Assembly: GCF_007845675.1 (NCBI RefSeq)
Contig: NZ_VOBR01000042.1
Location: 1 to 55,488, forward strand
Source: Lentzea tibetensis
GTDB lineage: Bacteria > Actinomycetota > Actinomycetes > Mycobacteriales > Pseudonocardiaceae
DNA: 55,488 nt
Direction: 5' to 3'
Shown here one piece after another: positions 16,776 through 24,100 of this stretch (position 1 is its first letter; each line of letters begins with the position of its first letter). Both the position numbers and the translations under genes were made by a program. The notes under the pieces were generated by a model. That model ran no database searches, was not told the origin of the DNA, and saw only the letters and a list, made by a program, of their open reading frames with translations.

Positions 16776-17390
16776 ATGAAACTTGCCCGAATCGCAGCTC
16801 TGGTACTGGTACCGATGCTGACGCTGACCGCCCAAGCGTCGGCAGCACCGCAGACGATCACGTTCAAGTGCAAGGCGACGGCACTCGGTCAGTCCGCCGA
16901 GTTCAACCTCGACCAGGTCATAGACGCGACCGCCCCGGAGACGGTCGCCCCGAACGGCAGCGTCAAGGTCACGGCCGACCCGGCTCCCGACAAGATGCCC
17001 GCCGAGGCGTCCGGCTACCAGGTCGTCGAGGTCAAGGGCCTCGCGCTCCGGGTGCCCATCCCCGGCAACTCCAAGTTCCAGTCAGCTTCGCTCGAGGGCG
17101 GCTCCGGCCTCAACTCGACGCCGACCATCGGTCTCGAGGGCAACAACGTCGTGCTCCGCGTGCCCGGCCCGATCAAGGGCGGCGCCGACTACGAGCTGCC
17201 GACCGTGACCGTCGTCCTCCAGGCGGGTGGCACCGGCCAGATCGTGACGAAGCTCGGCGGCACCGGCTTCGACAACCCCGGCCTGACGTTCGTGGCCACC
17301 ATCATCGCGTTCGGATTCCGCGTGGACGCGAACGCGGGCGGGTACCCCGACCCGAGTCCCGTGCTCACCACGACGACGATCTCCGGCTGA
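16776..17390 (+). CDS. Secreted protein of unknown function
   Basis: The 204-residue product has a Sec signal peptide ending near ASAAPQ and a mature region of about 180 residues. This region is rich in Gly, Thr and Val with alternating hydrophobic positions, so it is probably an all-beta sandwich. Only one Cys (in TFKCKATALGQ) is visible in the mature protein. The pattern resembles exported beta-sandwich proteins common in actinomycetes, but I cannot name the family with confidence. It is a single gene with its own promoter and ends 39 bases before a strong hairpin terminator. Confidence 0.75.
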   Translation: MKLARIAALVLVPMLTLTAQASAAPQTITFKCKATALGQSAEFNLDQVIDATAPETVAPNGSVKVTADPAPDKMPAEASGYQVVEVKGLALRVPIPGNSKFQSASLEGGSGLNSTPTIGLEGNNVVLRVPGPIKGGADYELPTVTVVLQAGGTGQIVTKLGGTGFDNPGLTFVATIIAFGFRVDANAGGYPDPSPVLTTTTISG

Positions 17391-17429
17391 CCGGCGCGGG
17401 TGCCCACCCCCTGCCGGGCATCCGCGGGT

Positions 17430-17460
17430 CGTGGGCGACCGGGACTACCGGTCGCCCACG
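17430..17460. terminator. Bidirectional hairpin terminator inside the MarR gene end
   Basis: A perfect 13-bp stem, CGTGGGCGACCGG / CCGGTCGCCCACG, with a GACTA loop lies between two convergent genes. The loop holds the TAG stop of the minus-strand MarR gene (17445-17447), and one arm encodes its last residues. It can end transcription from the plus-strand secreted-protein gene and perhaps from the other side. Confidence 0.75.
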
Positions 17461-17876
17461 ATCTCATCAGCCTCCACCGCGGCGACCAGCTTCGTCATGA
17501 CCTCCAGCGTGGTGCGCAGGTCCTCCAGCGGCACCTGCGCCGACACGCGGTTGGTGAACCCGTGCTGGACCTCGCGCAGCTTCGCGATCGCCGCGTAGCC
17601 CTCCTCGGTCGGCGTCAGCAGCTTGGCCCGCCGGTGCGCCGGGTTGGGCATGTACTCGGCGAGTCCCTTGTCCACCAACAGGTCCGCGATGCGCTGCACG
17701 CTCTGCCGCGTGAGGCCTGCCTCGCGGGCGACGCCCGAGACGGAGAGCGGCTCGCGCAGCACCATCCCGAGCACCTGCCACCAGGCCGCGGTGAGCCCGA
17801 CCGGCTTCGTCATGACGTCCGCGGCGGACAGGAACGCGCCGTAGAGCCGGAACGTGCGCATGATGACGTCGGTCAT
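17445..17876 (-). CDS. MarR-family transcriptional regulator
   Basis: A winged-helix regulator of 143 residues. It has the MarR core: LTAAWWQVLGMVL, then SVSGVAREAGLTRQSVQRIADLLVDKGL as recognition helix region, then the wing with NPAHRRAKLLTPTEEG. I chose ATG 17876, which has AAGGCGG upstream. A GTG at 17903 would overlap the PfpI gene and lacks a ribosome-binding site. It lies downstream of the PfpI gene in one operon. The likely targets are the two TGACAG-N4-CTGTCA palindromes at 18504-18539, which would give autoregulation and control of the divergent crotonase gene. The ligand is unknown. Its 3' end forms a terminator arm. Confidence 0.85.
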   Translation of the reverse strand: MTDVIMRTFRLYGAFLSAADVMTKPVGLTAAWWQVLGMVLREPLSVSGVAREAGLTRQSVQRIADLLVDKGLAEYMPNPAHRRAKLLTPTEEGYAAIAKLREVQHGFTNRVSAQVPLEDLRTTLEVMTKLVAAVEADEIVGDR

Positions 17877-17889
17877 GACGTCGCCGCCT

Positions 17890-18504
17890 TCAGTTCGGGA
17901 CACTCTGCACCAGCTTCGCGTACCACTCCGGGTCGCCCGTGCTGAACAGGCCGTACCACGCGTCGACGACCTGCGGCTCGTACATGTCCAGCTCGACGAA
18001 GATCTCCCGCGCGAAGTCCAGCGCGTCCGACGGGCCCGCCGTGATCACGCCCCCGTCGGACACCGCGCGCTCCTGCCGGTACCGCGCCGCGCCGCCGTAC
18101 TCACCGAGCTGCTCGACCGCACCGCTCGTGTGGTCGACGTCGTCGAGCAGGCCCTCCTGCGCCAGGCCCGTCGTCGCGCCGCAGATGGCCGCCACCGGCA
18201 CGCCGGCCTCGCGGAACCGCCGCGCGAGCTTGGCGAACGGGTCGTTCTGACCGGTCGCCCAGCTCTCGCCGCCGGGCAGGATCAGCATCGCGCTGTCCGC
18301 CGGATCGACGTCTCCGATCACCAGATCGGGCAGCATGCGGACGCCCCCCGCGGTCGTGACCGGCTCGGCCGCCAGCGCCACCGTCTGAATCCGGTAGCGG
18401 CCGGGCACCTTCTGGAAGTCCTGACTGTTGATCTGGGCGGCCGCGTAGCCGTACTCCCAGTCGGCGAGCCCGTCGTAGATCGCGAGGTGAACCGTCGTTG
18501 TCAT
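17890..18504 (-). CDS. DJ-1/PfpI family protein
   Basis: This 204-residue class I glutamine-amidotransferase-like protein has the nucleophile elbow AAICGATTGLA (Cys near residue 108), an LPGGESW loop and an N-terminal HLAIYDGLADWEYG strand carrying the partner acidic residue. Family members act as glyoxalase III-type enzymes, amidases, or isonitrile hydratase-like proteins; the exact reaction cannot be told. The gene starts at ATG 18504, where the start codon touches the first palindromic operator. It is followed 13 bases later by the MarR gene. Confidence 0.85.
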   Translation of the reverse strand: MTTTVHLAIYDGLADWEYGYAAAQINSQDFQKVPGRYRIQTVALAAEPVTTAGGVRMLPDLVIGDVDPADSAMLILPGGESWATGQNDPFAKLARRFREAGVPVAAICGATTGLAQEGLLDDVDHTSGAVEQLGEYGGAARYRQERAVSDGGVITAGPSDALDFAREIFVELDMYEPQVVDAWYGLFSTGDPEWYAKLVQSVPN

Positions 18505-18539
18505 GACAGTAGACTGTCACTTTGACAGCATCCTGTCAA
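18504..18539. promoter_or_regulatory. Two tandem palindromic operators, TGACAG-N4-CTGTCA
   Basis: Site 1 (18504-18519) is TGACAG-TAGA-CTGTCA and site 2 (18522-18539) is TTGACAG-CATC-CTGTCAA. Both are perfect inverted repeats with the same half-site and spacer length, about 19 bp apart centre to centre, so two dimers would sit on nearly the same face of the helix. They fill the divergent region between the PfpI-MarR operon and the crotonase gene. The MarR protein next door is the obvious candidate binder. Confidence 0.75.
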
Positions 18540-18549
18540 TAGTTAGGCT
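18522..18549 (+). promoter_or_regulatory. Promoter of the crotonase gene, probably leaderless
   Basis: TTGACA (18522-18527) and TAGGCT (18544-18549) are 16 bases apart. The -10 box ends six bases before the ATG at 18556, so the transcript probably begins at the start codon. No Shine-Dalgarno sequence is present. The -35 box is part of operator site 2, so the regulator would compete directly with RNA polymerase. Confidence 0.6.
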
Positions 18550-18555
18550 CTGCGC

Positions 18556-19320
18556 ATGCTGGTCAACTACGAGGTGCACCGCGGCATCGCGACGATCACG
18601 CTCGACTCGCCCCACAACCGCAACGCGCTGTCCGCACAGCTGCGTGCGGAGCTGCGGGACGGGCTGCGTCAGGCGATCGAGGACGACGCCGTGCGCGTCG
18701 TCGTGCTGACCCACACCGGGTCGGTCTTCTGCTCCGGCATGGACCTCAAGGAGGCCGCCGGCGCGAGTGCCGGCGACCAGGGGGTCAACGAGTTCCCCGC
18801 CATCCTCGAGCAGATCTGGACCAGCCCGAAGCCCGTCGTGGCACGGCTCGCCGGGCCCGCCCGCGCCGGTGGCGTCGGCATCGTCGCGGCGTGCGACATC
18901 GCCGTGGCGGCCCACGAGGCGACGTTCGCGTTCAGCGAGGTGCGGATCGGTGTCGTGCCCGCGGTCATCTCGGTGACCGTGCTGCCCAGGCTGCTGCCGC
19001 GCGCCGCGCACGAGCTGTTCCTCACCGGCGAGGCGTTCGACGCCGTCAAGGCGGTCGAGTACGGGCTGCTGAACTCGAGCGTGCCCGTCGACCGGCTCGA
19101 CGACGAGGTGCGGCGCTACACGGACATGCTCGCGCTCGGGGCACCGTCCGCGCTGGCCGCCACCAAGCGCATGCTCCAGCAGCCCCGGTCGCACGAGCTC
19201 AGCCAGGTGTTCGCGGACATGCTGAAGCTGTCCGCGCAGCACTTCGGCGGGCCGGAGGGCCAGGAGGGCATCGCGGCCTTCAAGGAGAAGCGCAAGCCTT
19301 CCTGGGTGCCCACCGACTAG
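18556..19320 (+). CDS. Enoyl-CoA hydratase/isomerase family protein
   Basis: A 254-residue crotonase-fold protein. It has the CoA-binding/oxyanion segments SPHNRNALSAQLR and VFCSGMDLKEAAG, the second oxyanion region AGPARAGGVGIVAACDIAV, and FAFSEVRIGVVPAVIS. The first catalytic Glu of enoyl-CoA hydratase (the E of GGGCEL) seems to be Gly here, and the second is not obvious. The protein may therefore be an isomerase or another crotonase-family activity rather than a standard hydratase. It is divergent from the PfpI-MarR operon and probably under the same regulator. Confidence 0.85.
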   Translation: MLVNYEVHRGIATITLDSPHNRNALSAQLRAELRDGLRQAIEDDAVRVVVLTHTGSVFCSGMDLKEAAGASAGDQGVNEFPAILEQIWTSPKPVVARLAGPARAGGVGIVAACDIAVAAHEATFAFSEVRIGVVPAVISVTVLPRLLPRAAHELFLTGEAFDAVKAVEYGLLNSSVPVDRLDDEVRRYTDMLALGAPSALAATKRMLQQPRSHELSQVFADMLKLSAQHFGGPEGQEGIAAFKEKRKPSWVPTD

Positions 19321-19329
19321 AACGGCCCG

Positions 19330-19746
19330 CTAGAACCACCCCGTGCAGTCGATGACGCCCTGCGAGGAGCCGCAGGCGCGCATCAGCTTGCCGTCGTTCT
19401 TGAACGCTTCGGTGTACTTGGCGTCCCCGGAGTCGATGCGCGTGTAGCCGAGGAACCCCTCGTGCTCGTCGGCTCCGGGGTCCTTCCGGTCTGTCCAGAT
19501 CTCCTCGCCGGGTGTGCCGCTGGAGATGCGCCCCCAGGCGCACTTGGACTTGTTCGACGCGCGGAGCTCGACGACCCGGCCGGACTGCATGACGACCGGG
19601 TTGTCGCCGTCGAGGGTGTCGAACGGCGTGAACGGGTCTTCCTGGCTGCAGTCGGGGTCTCCGGCCTGCGCGGGCACCGCGAAGAGCACACCGATGGCGA
19701 CGGTTGCGGTGAGCACGGCGCCCACCCGACGCGAAAGCGTTTCCAT
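19330..19746 (-). CDS. Secreted DUF2690-like protein
   Basis: The 138-residue product has a Sec signal peptide (from METLSRRVG to VPAQAGDP). The mature domain has four cysteines (DPDCSQ, KCAWGR, MRACGS, VIDCTGW), probably two disulfides. The segment VVELRASNKSKCAWGRIS followed by PGEEIWTDR matches my recollection of DUF2690 (YjfA-like), a secreted family of unknown role. ATG 19746 was chosen because the longer frame adds residues before the signal peptide. The gene converges on the crotonase gene with nine bases between the stops. Confidence 0.7.
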   Translation of the reverse strand: METLSRRVGAVLTATVAIGVLFAVPAQAGDPDCSQEDPFTPFDTLDGDNPVVMQSGRVVELRASNKSKCAWGRISSGTPGEEIWTDRKDPGADEHEGFLGYTRIDSGDAKYTEAFKNDGKLMRACGSSQGVIDCTGWF

Positions 19747-19789
19747 GAATCCGCACTGTCCCCCGGCGAGAGGGATCGCGCAGCACAGG

Positions 19790-20101
19790 TCACCGTTCGG
19801 TGTGAACAACTTTCAGGACACGGTCACCCGATTCGGCGGTCCGCTCCTGCGCGTCACGGAGAACGCCCTCGACAGCGGGGTCCAGAGTGGACTGAACGAC
19901 CAGCACGTGCTCGCCACTTTCGAGCCACGACAGGTCAGTAAGGCTGTCGTGCAAGGCATCCAGGTTGTGACCGAACCAGTCCGGAAAGGACAGTGCGTCC
20001 GCGATGGCGGCGATCTCGGCCTTCTTGCCGCGCGCCGGGCGCATGACGTGCGGCCGCGCGCCGCGGTCCACGGCCCACGCGACGGCCTGTTCGGGGGTCA
20101 T
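19790..20101 (-). CDS. Barstar-family ribonuclease inhibitor
   Basis: The 103-residue protein has the barstar signature FPDWFGHNLDALHDSLTDLSWL (shortened here to the WFGHNLDAL core) and the usual size. Barstars bind the active site of barnase/RNase Sa-type enzymes and protect the producing cell from its own RNase in the cytoplasm. The start codon overlaps the stop of the RNase gene (ATGA), so enzyme and inhibitor are made from one mRNA with coupled translation. Confidence 0.88.
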   Translation of the reverse strand: MTPEQAVAWAVDRGARPHVMRPARGKKAEIAAIADALSFPDWFGHNLDALHDSLTDLSWLESGEHVLVVQSTLDPAVEGVLRDAQERTAESGDRVLKVVHTER

Positions 20102-20535
20102 TTGCGCACGTCCACCACGACGAACGAGTCGTAATGGTCCTGCGTGTAGTACAGCTCCTCCTGCTGACCGGTGATCAGCCTCCGCGCACCCCGGTCCTGA
20201 CTGCCCGGCGTCGGCACGGTGTACTCCCGGTAGTAGTCGGACTTCTTCGCGGGCAGCCGCTTCTCGCGGTTCTGGAACGTCACGCCGTCGTTGCGCGGGT
20301 ACGGGAACGGCCCGTTGGACTTGATCAGCTGGTACGTCTTGCCCGCTTCGGGCGGCAGGCTCGACAGCGCCTTCGTCTGCATGCCCGACGGCGCGTTGGG
20401 CGCACCGCTGCTGACGATCGTGGGCGCGGTGTCCGCGGGTGGCACTGTGCTCGCCACGTCGCGCGCGAACCACCCGACCACGACCAGCGCGATCAGCCCC
20501 ACGAGCGCGACCGTGAGACGACGACCAGGGCTCAC
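20098..20535 (-). CDS. Guanyl-specific RNase (RNase Sa type), exported or membrane-anchored
   Basis: The 145 residues start with a positively charged N-terminus and a hydrophobic segment (about 7-24), followed by a Pro/Ala/Ser linker and a catalytic domain from about residue 58. The domain closely follows Streptomyces RNase Sa: LPPEAGKTYQLI, GPFPYPRNDGVTFQNRE, EYTVPTPG and TQDHYDSF. Expected catalytic residues are Glu104, Arg115, Arg119 and His134, with the spacing of E54, R65, R69 and H85 in RNase Sa. The two disulfide cysteines of RNase Sa are absent. The GTG start overlaps the upstream stop. It is paired with barstar, so it is probably active outside the cell or at the membrane. Confidence 0.88.
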   Translation of the reverse strand: MSPGRRLTVALVGLIALVVVGWFARDVASTVPPADTAPTIVSSGAPNAPSGMQTKALSSLPPEAGKTYQLIKSNGPFPYPRNDGVTFQNREKRLPAKKSDYYREYTVPTPGSQDRGARRLITGQQEELYYTQDHYDSFVVVDVRK

Positions 20536-20738
20536 GCGGGAACCTTCTCCGGCTCGTCGATCTCCTCGACCACGGCTCCCTTGTCCTTGGCTCCCCAGTC
20601 CGCGACCCGGTCGATCAGCCGCGCCACGCCGAGGCACAGCGGCAGGATCACGATCATCACGACGGGGAACTGCAACGCGACAGGGAGCTGGACGAGCCAC
20701 AGCTCGACCCCGTCCCACCACTGCGCCAGCCAGTCCAC
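20532..20738 (-). CDS. Small single-span membrane protein
   Basis: A 68-residue protein with one long hydrophobic segment (about residues 12-40) and a charged tail (DRVADWGAKDKGAVVEE). It starts at GTG 20738 (VDWLAQWWDG). Its TGA stop overlaps the RNase start. No family is recognised. As first gene of the RNase-barstar operon it could help export or hold the RNase, but that rests on position alone. Confidence 0.6.
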   Translation of the reverse strand: MDWLAQWWDGVELWLVQLPVALQFPVVMIVILPLCLGVARLIDRVADWGAKDKGAVVEEIDEPEKVPA

Positions 20739-20756
20739 CCGCCTCAGCGTAGTCCG

Positions 20757-20771
20757 GTGACGTGAGTCACG
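20757..20771. promoter_or_regulatory. Short palindrome between divergent genes
   Basis: GTGAC-GTGA-GTCAC (20757-20770) overlaps a second inverted repeat, CGTGA-G-TCACG (20761-20771), between the small membrane protein and the MDR oxidoreductase gene. A TATGTT box at 20796-20801 ends six bases before the ATG at 20808, suggesting another leaderless start, although the TTGACG box is only 14 bases upstream of it. The binding protein is unknown. Confidence 0.3.
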
Positions 20772-20807
20772 GCATTTGACGGGGTCCGGGCTGGGTATGT
20801 TGCTGTC

Positions 20808-21773
20808 ATGTTCGCCGTTTACGCAGCTGAGCCGAATCGTGACGACCCGCTGGCCTCGCTCAGGGTGGGCGACCGCCCGGACCCGGTGGCGCCCGACGGC
20901 TGGGTGAAGGTCGCGGTGCGCGCGGCCAGCCTGAACATGCACGACCTGTGGACGCTGCGCGGCGTCGGCATCAAGCCCGACCAGTTCCCGATGATCCTCG
21001 GCTGCGACGGCGCGGGCGTGCTCGAAGACGGCACCGAGGTCGTGCTGCACTCCGTCATCGGCGACCCGAGCTGGTCCGGCGAGGAGACGCTCGACCCGCG
21101 CAGGACGCTGCTGACCGAGAAGCACCAGGGCACGTTCGCGGACCACGTGGTCGTGCCCGCGCGCAACGCGCTGCCCAAGCCGGCGGGCCTGTCGTTCGCC
21201 GAGGGCGCCTGCATGGGCACGGCGTGGCTGACGGCCTACCGCATGCTGTTCGTGAAGTCCGGGCTGCGTCCGGGCCAGACGATGCTCGTGCAGGGCGCGT
21301 CCGGCGGTGTGTCGACGGCGCTCATCCAGCTCGGCCGCGCGGCCGGGTTCCGGGTGTGGGTGACCGGCCGCTCCGAGGAGAAGCGCGCGCTGGCCACGTC
21401 GCTGGGCGCGCACGCCGTGTTCGAGTCCGGCGCGCGGCTGCCCGAGCGGGTGGACGCGGTGTTCGAGACCGTCGGCAAGGCCACCTGGTCGCACTCCATG
21501 AAGGCGCTCAAGCCAGGTGGCATCGTCGTCATCTCCGGCGCCACCAGCGGTGACGCCTCGGCGGCCGAGTTGCAGCGGCTCTTCTTCCTCCAGCTGCGGG
21601 TGGTCGGCTCGACCATGGGCACGCGTGAGGAGCTGGCCGACCTGATGGCGTTCTGCGACCTCAACGACCTCAAGCCGCAGATCGGTACCGAGTTGCCGTT
21701 CGAGGAGGCTGAGAAGGGCTTCCAGGCGATGTTGGACGGCGAGACGGCCGGCAAGATCGTCTTCACGCGGTAG
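20808..21773 (+). CDS. MDR-family NAD(P)-dependent oxidoreductase
   Basis: The 321-residue medium-chain dehydrogenase/reductase lacks an obvious catalytic-zinc Cys. It carries the GroES-like N-terminal domain with NMHDLWTLRG and GCDGAGV, and a Rossmann domain starting at LVQGASGGVSTALIQLGRAAG. It ends with DGETAGKIVFT. This is the quinone oxidoreductase-like branch that reduces activated double bonds or quinones with NADPH. It is a single gene, probably with its own short promoter, and is followed by a hairpin terminator. Confidence 0.88.
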   Translation: MFAVYAAEPNRDDPLASLRVGDRPDPVAPDGWVKVAVRAASLNMHDLWTLRGVGIKPDQFPMILGCDGAGVLEDGTEVVLHSVIGDPSWSGEETLDPRRTLLTEKHQGTFADHVVVPARNALPKPAGLSFAEGACMGTAWLTAYRMLFVKSGLRPGQTMLVQGASGGVSTALIQLGRAAGFRVWVTGRSEEKRALATSLGAHAVFESGARLPERVDAVFETVGKATWSHSMKALKPGGIVVISGATSGDASAAELQRLFFLQLRVVGSTMGTREELADLMAFCDLNDLKPQIGTELPFEEAEKGFQAMLDGETAGKIVFTR

Positions 21774-21788
21774 GTGACTGTGTGGCGT

Positions 21789-21816
21789 GGTTGGTCGGCG
21801 GGAGCGCCGGCCAACC
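21789..21816. terminator. Hairpin terminator after the MDR gene
   Basis: GGTTGG-T-CGGCG, loop GGAG, CGCCG-G-CCAACC forms an 11-bp stem with one opposed mismatch, 15 bases after the MDR stop. No T-tract follows, as is usual in high-GC actinomycetes. It overlaps the start of the 39-bp tandem repeat. Confidence 0.6.
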
Positions 21817-21917
21817 CGTTGGACTCGGTCGCTGGGCCGATCCGTTGAGCCAACCCGTTGGACTCGGTCGCTGGGCCGATCCGTTGAGCTGAGCCGTTGG
21901 ACTCGGTCGCTGAGCCA
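21811..21917. repeat. 39-bp tandem repeat, 2.7 copies
   Basis: Units at 21811-21849 and 21850-21888 are identical over 39 bases (CCAACCCGTTGGACTCGGTC then GCTGGGCCGATCCGTTGAG). A third partial unit, 21889-21917, is slightly diverged. Each unit begins with the palindrome CCAAC-CC-GTTGG. The repeat lies between the convergent MDR and P-loop ATPase genes. Since 39 is divisible by three, it gives false 13-residue repeats in translated frames. The identity of two units points to recent duplication. Nothing else is seen in 21918-22021. Confidence 0.9.
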
Positions 21918-22021
21918 CTGTGCCGCGTGCTGACGCAGGCGTCCCCGCCTGGGGGTCCCCTGGTTCCATTCTCCCAGCGACCTCTGACAATTCCGGGCCC
22001 CGAGCGCCGACTTCCCGCAAT

Positions 22022-22552
22022 TCACCGCGGACATGCAGCCGACAGGACCACCGCGACCCGGTCGGCCAACAGACCGGCCGGCACGTCGACCAACCGGAAC
22101 CCCAACTCGCGGTACACGTCCTCGTGAACCTGCTCGAAGACGAGCGAGTCGGCGAAGCTGATCCGCCGCGCCGAGGTCCGCTCGACGTGCCCCTGGTTGC
22201 GCACGAAGAAGACGGTCGGCTCGTACCGCTGCCGAGCGAGGACGACCTCGTCGGTCAGCGCGCGGGGCGGCGGGAAGCCCAGGTACCGGCTGAGCGCGAG
22301 CGTGCACACCGGTGAGCGGTCCCAGAAGACCACGCCCTCACCGGGCGCACGCGCCTGCCTGGCCCGCTGCAGGGCCAGGACGTTGTCGATGAACGACGGG
22401 TCGCGCTGCGGCCGGTCGCACCCCTGCGCGGCCTCCAGCGCGATCACGGCGGTCGCGGCCTCCTCGACCACGGCGTGGCCGAGCACCTCCAGCCTGCGCA
22501 GCAGCGCGGTCTTGCCGGCACCCGGAGTGCCGGTCAGGACGTAGTTCGGCAT
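22022..22552 (-). CDS. P-loop ATPase/kinase-like protein (AAA_28 type)
   Basis: A 176-residue nucleotide-binding protein. Walker A is LTGTPGAGKTALLRRLE right at the N-terminus, and a Walker B-like strand GVVFWDRSPVCTLALSRYLG is followed by RYEPTVFFVRN and an Arg-rich lid region. The layout is that of small kinase-like AAA_28 proteins whose substrates are unknown. ATG 22552 follows GAGGAGGG; the longer frame starting at 22588 is less likely. It is divergent from the permease gene. Confidence 0.8.
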   Translation of the reverse strand: MPNYVLTGTPGAGKTALLRRLEVLGHAVVEEAATAVIALEAAQGCDRPQRDPSFIDNVLALQRARQARAPGEGVVFWDRSPVCTLALSRYLGFPPPRALTDEVVLARQRYEPTVFFVRNQGHVERTSARRISFADSLVFEQVHEDVYRELGFRLVDVPAGLLADRVAVVLSAACPR

Positions 22553-22681
22553 GACCCTCCTCGAACTCGAAACATCACGGAAGTACAAAACACTCCCGGC
22601 TGATTGGTGCGATCACACAAAGCGCGTGACAGTTGACGCGCATAGGTTTCGCCGAGGTCCACTCATCAAGGGAGATGAAGC

Positions 22682-24100
22682 ATGACGACGGCGCAGGGCG
22701 TCTTCAGGCGCAAGCCCATCGACCAGATCGGCGAGGAGGGCGGCACCGAGCTCACGAAGACGCTGGGCTTGTGGCAGCTCACCGCGATCGGGATCGGCGG
22801 CATCATCGGCGCGGGCATCTTCTCACTCGCGGGCGCGGTGGCCAACAAGACCGCGGGTCCCGCGGTGCTCATCTCGTTCCTGATCGCCGGTATCGCGAGC
22901 GCGGCGGCGGCGTTCTCGTACGCGGAGTTCGCGGGACTGATCCCCAAGGCCGGGTCGGCTTACACGTACGGCTACGCGGTGCTCGGCGAGATCGTCGGCT
23001 GGTTCATCGGGTGGGACCTGCTGCTCGAGTACACCGCGATCGTCGCGGTCGTGGCGATCGGCATCAGCGGGTACTTCACCGAACTGCTGAGCCTGCTGCA
23101 CATCAACCTGCCGCAGTGGATGCTCGGCGCGCCCGGCACGGAAAGCGAGGGAATAGCCGAGGGCACGTACAAGGTGAACCTGTTCGCGGTGATCCTGTGC
23201 CTGCTGATCGCGTACGTGCTCAACATGGGCATGAAGAACGCCGCGCGCTTCGAGACCACGCTGGTGTACCTCAAGGTCGCGGTCGTCGTACTCGTGATCG
23301 CGGTCGGCGCGTTCCACATCGACACCGACAACTACAACCCGTTCTTCCCGTTCGGGCTCAGCGGCGCTTTCACCGGTGCGGCAACGGTTTTCTTCGCGGT
23401 CTTCGGGTACGACGCGATGAGCACGGCGGCCGAGGAGTCGAAGGACTCGCAGCGGCACATGCCGAAGGCGATCATCTACTCGCTGGCCGTCTCGATGGTG
23501 CTGTACGTGCTCGCCTGCCTGGTGCTGACCGGCATGGTCAACTACAAGAACGTGGACCCGGAGAGCGCGTTCGCCACGGCGTTCTCCGACGTCGGACTGC
23601 AGTGGCTCGGCATCATCATCAGCGTCGGCGCGATCCTCGGCATCACCACGGTGCTCTTCACGTTCCTCCTCGGCGCCGCCCGCGTCGGTTACTCGATGAG
23701 CCGCGACGGGTTGCTGCCCCAGTGGTTCGCGAAGACGCACCCGGTGAAGCACGTGCCCAGCCGGATCACCTGGGTGCTCGGCATCGCGTCCGCGATCATC
23801 GCGGGCTTCCTGCCCATCGCGGAGGCCGCCGAGCTCACCAACATCGGCATCCTGCTGGCGTTCGTCGTCGTGTGCGTCGCGGTGATCGTGCTGCGCTACA
23901 AGCAGCCCGACCTGCCGCGCACGTTCAAGACGCCGGGCATGCCGGTCGTGCCGATCATCGGCGTGATCTTCTCGCTGTGGCTGATCACGTTCCTCGCACC
24001 GGAGACGTGGCTGCGGTTCGCGGTGTGGTTCGTGCTCGGCCTGATCGTCTACTTCACGTACTCGAAGAAGAACTCGGTGCTGGAGAAGACCAAGCGGTGA
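22682..24100 (+). CDS. Amino acid permease (APC superfamily, CAT-like)
   Basis: The 472-residue protein has about twelve membrane segments. TM1 contains the unwound helix motif IGIGGIIGAGIFSLAG that binds the amino-acid carboxylate. Later come FSYAEFAGLIPKAGSAYTYGYA and FFAVFGYDAMSTAAEESKD, both hallmarks of cationic amino acid/polyamine transporters of the YfnA/CAT group. It is a secondary symporter in the cytoplasmic membrane; the substrate cannot be fixed from sequence alone. ATG 22682 follows AGGGAGA. Its end overlaps the convergent DUF885 gene by 47 bases. Confidence 0.92.
   Translation: MTTAQGVFRRKPIDQIGEEGGTELTKTLGLWQLTAIGIGGIIGAGIFSLAGAVANKTAGPAVLISFLIAGIASAAAAFSYAEFAGLIPKAGSAYTYGYAVLGEIVGWFIGWDLLLEYTAIVAVVAIGISGYFTELLSLLHINLPQWMLGAPGTESEGIAEGTYKVNLFAVILCLLIAYVLNMGMKNAARFETTLVYLKVAVVVLVIAVGAFHIDTDNYNPFFPFGLSGAFTGAATVFFAVFGYDAMSTAAEESKDSQRHMPKAIIYSLAVSMVLYVLACLVLTGMVNYKNVDPESAFATAFSDVGLQWLGIIISVGAILGITTVLFTFLLGAARVGYSMSRDGLLPQWFAKTHPVKHVPSRITWVLGIASAIIAGFLPIAEAAELTNIGILLAFVVVCVAVIVLRYKQPDLPRTFKTPGMPVVPIIGVIFSLWLITFLAPETWLRFAVWFVLGLIVYFTYSKKNSVLEKTKR

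Noticed and set aside
21811-21917. CRISPR array
   Set aside because: Units are directly adjacent with no spacers, and no cas genes are present.
21763-22020. Minus-strand frame with 13-residue repeats (AQRPSPTGWLNGS type)
   Set aside because: The repeat is the 39-bp DNA repeat read in frame. All frames are open there, the ORF overlaps a terminator and the MDR 3' end, and no ribosome-binding site is seen.
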